From Fibrobacter sp. (lineage in GTDB: Bacteria > Fibrobacterota > Fibrobacteria > Fibrobacterales > Fibrobacteraceae): a stretch of 22,265 bases of DNA. The translations under genes and the position numbers were made by a program. Numbering within the stretch: position 1 is the first letter of the stretch; each line of letters begins with the position of its first letter. Shown piece after piece: positions 21,438 through 22,265 of this stretch. The DNA is taken from NCBI GenBank assembly GCA_017550445.1, contig JAFZOV010000096.1, positions 1 to 22,265 on the forward strand, in the 5' to 3' direction. Below the pieces are notes generated by a model that ran no database searches, was not told the origin of the DNA, and saw nothing but the letters and a program-made list of their open reading frames with translations.

Positions 21438-22265
21438 CGGCGACGTTCTGCCATCTCTTTTTTGAGAATGTCCATGACGGCGCCGAGGTCTGCCGGAGCC
21501 TTGAACACGGGGTTCGCAAACTTGGAGACTATGTTTTCGAGCTTCTTTTCGTGGTAGCCGACCTTGAATTCGGTGAACTTGAGGCCGTGTGCCGTGCTGA
21601 TGACGACCACGTTTTCTTCCTTGTCGATCTTACCTGCGGCCACGAGTTTTTCGAGAGCGCCGAGGGCGACACCCGTATGCGGGCAGCAGTAGAGACCGAT
21701 GCGGTCACCGCGGTGGGCGGCGTTCGCGAGTTCTTCTTCAGAGACGCTTACGACCATGCCGTTCGTCTTCTGGATGGCGCGGACTGCCTTCGGATAGCTA
21801 ACCGGGTTACCAATCTGGATTGCGCTTGCGAGAGTCTTCTTGGCCTGCATCGGGACGAGCTTGTCGAAGCCGCGTTCGTAAGCCTGGAAGAACGGGTTCG
21901 CGTTTTCAGCCTGGGCCACGATAATGCGCGGAATGCGGTCGATGAGACCCATGGCCTTGCAGTCTTCAAAACCCTTGGCGAGTGCGCTCACGTTACCGAG
22001 GTTGCCGCCCGGAATAATCACGGTGTCGGGAACCTTCCAGCCCATTTCCTGGCAGATTTCTGGAGAAATCGTCTTCTGGCCTTCTACGCGGAGGCTGTTC
22101 ATGGAGTTGGCGAGGTAGATGCGGTTGTCGGCAGTGACCTGCTGCACAATCTTCATGCAACCGTCAATGTCGGTGTCAAGGGCGAGCACGATGCTGCCGT
22201 TAGAAATCGGCTGGATCAGCTGGGCCACGCTCGTCTTTCCGGCGGGCAGGAACACGATGCTCGGG
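21434..22265 (-). CDS. thrC: threonine synthase, N-terminal part outside the window
   Basis: Threonine synthase converts O-phosphohomoserine to threonine with pyridoxal phosphate in the cytoplasm. The frame is open to the window edge; 276 complete codons are visible, without an initiation codon of its own. The order of motifs is typical: '(P)[11 protein letters not shown]', '[15 protein letters not shown]', '[20 protein letters not shown]', the Gly/Asn cofactor-phosphate loop, then '[20 protein letters not shown]', '[20 protein letters not shown]' and the C-terminal '[20 protein letters not shown]' and '[12 protein letters not shown]'. The PLP-binding lysine lies before the visible part. The gene ends AERRR and shares its stop region with the small peptide gene; no terminator separates them. 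Confidence 0.95.
   Translation of the reverse strand, partial: PSIVFLPAGKTSVAQLIQPISNGSIVLALDTDIDGCMKIVQQVTADNRIYLANSMNSLRVEGQKTISPEICQEMGWKVPDTVIIPGGNLGNVSALAKGFEDCKAMGLIDRIPRIIVAQAENANPFFQAYERGFDKLVPMQAKKTLASAIQIGNPVSYPKAVRAIQKTNGMVVSVSEEELANAAHRGDRIGLYCCPHTGVALGALEKLVAAGKIDKEENVVVISTAHGLKFTEFKVGYHEKKLENIVSKFANPVFKAPADLGAVMDILKKEMAERRR

Overview
The window looks like a chromosomal segment of a Fibrobacter-like bacterium (FCB group). This is an inference, not a database match. The grounds are moderate GC, Gram-negative envelope genes (FadL-type porin, MCE/MlaD protein, tripartite RND pump), an Rpn/YhgA-type nuclease gene, and a recurring promoter box close to TAnnTTTG, the -7 element known from Bacteroides. 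No tRNA, rRNA, CRISPR array, prophage or complete insertion sequence was seen. Nearly all space is coding.

Layout. 1-1128: 5' part of a FadL/OmpP1-type outer-membrane protein gene (minus), with a 39-bp dyad over its promoter. 1289-1594: small three-helix membrane protein (plus). 1651-6052: minus-strand group gspE/pilB-like ATPase, mlaD-like, recG, with a degenerate 7-bp repeat array between the first two. 6195-11831: minus-strand tripartite efflux operon in the order TolC, lipoprotein adaptor, RND permease, closed by a terminator. 12011-13969: secreted subtilisin-fold protein that appears to lack the catalytic serine. 14304-16415: ybaB and dnaX (minus), with a hairpin plus A10 run inside dnaX. 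16437-16571: a second 7-bp array and a dispersed palindromic repeat. 16612-16989: small acidic protein. 17199-18098: Rpn-family nuclease. 18205-19620: sufB standing alone. 19749-21155: NSS sodium symporter, divergent from sufB. 21264-21437: a 57-residue membrane peptide. 21434-22265: 3' part of threonine synthase (minus).

How the genes work together. The efflux operon is the clearest unit: outer-membrane channel, periplasmic adaptor and inner-membrane permease, 20 and 13 bp apart. dnaX and ybaB are the usual pair, but ybaB also has its own promoter. recG overlaps functionally with nothing nearby and is probably carried on the mlaD transcript (3-bp gap). sufB is separated from any sufC/D.

Most notable observations: (a) a probable programmed slippage/frameshift site in dnaX where both alternative frames stop at once; (b) an RND permease in which all four canonical proton-relay residues are replaced by uncharged ones; (c) two phased 7-bp degenerate arrays, one of which supplies the stop codon of the gspE-like gene; (d) three genes with a TAnnTT box exactly 5 bp before the ATG, predicting leaderless mRNAs; (e) a catalytically dead-looking subtilase; (f) a GspE-like ATPase without its zinc module.
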